From Chitinivibrionales bacterium (lineage in GTDB: Bacteria > Fibrobacterota > Chitinivibrionia > Chitinivibrionales > JANQEN01): 5,871 nt of DNA. The DNA lies in the NCBI GenBank assembly GCA_030593665.1, contig JAUVGS010000148.1, positions 1 through 5,871 on the forward strand. Reading direction: 5' to 3'. A model generated the notes under the pieces. The model saw only the letters and a program-made list of their open reading frames with translations. It ran no database searches and had not been told where the DNA came from. Positions within the stretch are counted from its first letter, which is position 1, and each line of letters opens with the position of its first letter. This document shows, piece by piece, positions 4,628 through 5,871 of the stretch. The position numbers and the translations under genes are program-made.

Positions 4628-5871
4628 CTATTTGGATGTATTTAAAATTGCGTTAACCACCGCAAGGACCAGCGAAGAGTCTTCCGGTATCTGCTCCATC
4701 AGTTCAAAACACTTGTAGGCGATGTTCTCATAGGAGAGATAGACATCCTCTTCCTGAAGCAGGAGATCAACATAGCGTATCGTTCTATCAATAAGTTTAT
4801 TATTACTCGGCCTGACCCAGGTCATAATATTCCGCTCATATCGTCCCAAACGCCCCATCACAAGTGTAGAATGCATGTTAAGAATCATTTTCACTATCAG
4901 ATGTTCAAATAGCGAGTTACGTTTTATCGGTAAAACCTGTTTCTTATCTTCAAGTTCAAAACAGATACCTTTTTCGGTCCGGTATATTTTAAAATGGTGG
5001 TGTTGAGCATTATGAGTTCGTTTCTTCCGTAAAGCAAGTAACTTCTTACTAAAATCAAACCCTTTTAATCTGTCATGTGATGCTATGTCATGGATATCTT
5101 CCCATTCCAACGTTCTCGGTTCCCTGCGGAGGAGCATTTGCCAGGCAGCACTACTATTTTTTGCATCGGGAAACACGATATAACACAAAGAGATGGGTGA
5201 ATTCGGGTCAAGGCTGTTTTCAAACGGATGCAGGCTGAATGTCGGAGATCGCTCAGTCGTATCGGTCAATATTGTAATACCGAAATGGGGTTCAACATCA
5301 TAGAGGAGATACTCCCCTTTCTGGTAATATCCCGATTCTTTTTTTATAAAATCTTCAAGGAATGCAGCATTGGTACTCTGATACACAGAAATGAACCCAT
5401 CTATTATTTCTGAAATATCAGCGGGTGTATTATAATTAAACAGGCTAATACCTGCGACTGCCATGAGCACGGTAGACGCCTGCATTCGTGTACTGCCGGT
5501 AATAGCCATGGGTCCCACATCACAATTAACCTTGATTACATTTTTGTCTTCAATGACCCGCCTTGATCGCCTGACCGCCTGGCAGAGTATATCATCCGGA
5601 TTACAATACAGGAAACAGGGCTTGTTCGATGATAATCGTGCTGCGGTTTCTGTTGCGCCGATCACAAACGGTGTTTCTCCCCCTTCAGTACAACTTATTA
5701 ATAAATCACCATCAATAAATCCCATCTCAAATAATTGTTTCACACCAAAGAGTACATAATCCTCAAAATTTTCTATCGAATTAATTAACGCGACATCACC
5801 ACCTGCCATAAATGCACGGACTTTATCTGCAATACCCTTATCCTGATATCTCTCCCGCCATAATGTTTCAA
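4628..5871 (-). CDS. Double-SIS MurQ/GKRP-like sugar-phosphate-binding protein (partial, N-terminus off the right edge)
   Basis: The frame is open from the right edge to a TAG at 4630-4628, giving 413 visible residues. The ATG at 5809 is internal: the 20 codons before it (ending DKVRAF) stay in frame and continue the MurQ-like strand into MAGGDVALINS. MurQ cleaves the lactyl ether of N-acetylmuramate 6-phosphate in cell-wall recycling. Visible SIS1 features are AGGD, then ENFED (5773-5759), whose second Glu matches the acidic catalytic Glu114 of E. coli MurQ, then EGGETPFVIGATETA, and VGPMAITGSTRM (GSTRM at 5497-5483). The other catalytic Glu lies beyond the edge. In MurQ, GS(S/T)RM leads directly into LVLNMLST. 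Here about 200 residues intervene before MILNMHST and LGRYERN...RPSNNKL (4849-4793). The insert includes YLLYDVEPHFGITILTDTTE, which resembles the GKRP second-SIS segment YLVGWQTLGIIAIMDGVE. A helical tail ends the protein. GKRP is about 625 residues, and roughly 140 are missing here. Etherase activity is possible; a regulatory sugar-phosphate sensor is the alternative. Confidence 0.85.
   Translation of the reverse strand, partial: ETLWRERYQDKGIADKVRAFMAGGDVALINSIENFEDYVLFGVKQLFEMGFIDGDLLISCTEGGETPFVIGATETAARLSSNKPCFLYCNPDDILCQAVRRSRRVIEDKNVIKVNCDVGPMAITGSTRMQASTVLMAVAGISLFNYNTPADISEIIDGFISVYQSTNAAFLEDFIKKESGYYQKGEYLLYDVEPHFGITILTDTTERSPTFSLHPFENSLDPNSPISLCYIVFPDAKNSSAAWQMLLRREPRTLEWEDIHDIASHDRLKGFDFSKKLLALRKKRTHNAQHHHFKIYRTEKGICFELEDKKQVLPIKRNSLFEHLIVKMILNMHSTLVMGRLGRYERNIMTWVRPSNNKLIDRTIRYVDLLLQEEDVYLSYENIAYKCFELMEQIPEDSSLVLAVVNAILNTSK

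Noticed and set aside
4351..4656. 101-codon plus-strand open frame over the membrane protein gene
   Set aside because: It overlaps two minus-strand genes, has no ribosome binding site, and the opposite strand gives a coherent membrane protein with a good start.
5463..5759. 98-codon plus-strand open frame
   Set aside because: It is antisense to the conserved SIS motifs (EGGETPFVIG, GSTRM), so it is a shadow.
5807..5809. ATG at 5809 as the start of the SIS protein
   Set aside because: The frame remains open to the window edge and the upstream codons continue MurQ-like sequence into AGGD. Starting here would remove the first half of the SIS1 domain, including its phosphate loop.
4628..5871. 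Plain murQ annotation
   Set aside because: The visible part alone exceeds the length of whole MurQ (about 300 residues), and the C-terminal core is separated from GSTRM by about 200 residues, unlike MurQ.

Overview
The window is a moderately AT-rich bacterial chromosomal segment with four protein genes, two of them cut by the window edges. A large secreted TPR protein with a signal peptide points to a Gram-negative (diderm) bacterium. The phylum cannot be fixed from this sequence. Large TPR proteins of this kind and double-SIS MurQ relatives would fit an environmental lineage such as Fibrobacterota, Spirochaetota, Planctomycetota or a deltaproteobacterial group, but that is a guess.

Layout from left to right: (1) Bases 1-343, minus strand, hold the N-terminal 114 codons of a small SpoIIAA/STAS-like protein that runs off the left edge. 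(2) Bases 344-534 are a divergent, AT-rich intergenic region with a good ribosome binding site for each flanking gene and a -10-like hexamer facing each way. (3) Bases 535-4023, plus strand, encode a 1162-residue exported TPR protein that fills most of the window. (4) Bases 4024-4196 lie between convergent genes and hold two different non-coding repeats: an 8-nt-period degenerate tandem array right after the stop codon, and a 55-nt imperfect palindrome of the dispersed GTCAT...CTGAG...TCGAAG...ATGAC type. (5) Bases 4197-4523, minus strand, encode a 108-residue three-helix membrane protein of unknown family. (6) Bases 4628-5871, minus strand, encode a protein related to MurQ (N-acetylmuramate 6-phosphate etherase) and to animal glucokinase regulatory protein (GKRP/GCKR). 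Its start lies beyond the right edge.

The most interesting gene is the last. Its first SIS domain keeps MurQ hallmarks: the AGGD segment, the acidic ENFED segment that carries one of the two catalytic glutamates in MurQ, and GSTRM. About 200 residues then intervene before the MurQ-type C-terminal core (LNMHST...LGR...SNNKL). This intervening part resembles the second SIS domain of GKRP. The protein is therefore a bacterial double-SIS, GKRP-like MurQ relative rather than an ordinary etherase.

The genes do not form one obvious pathway. The TPR protein and the STAS-like protein are divergently transcribed. The membrane protein follows the SIS protein on the same strand after a 104-nt gap, so co-transcription is possible but not shown. 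No RNA genes, CRISPR arrays, transposases or prophage genes were seen.
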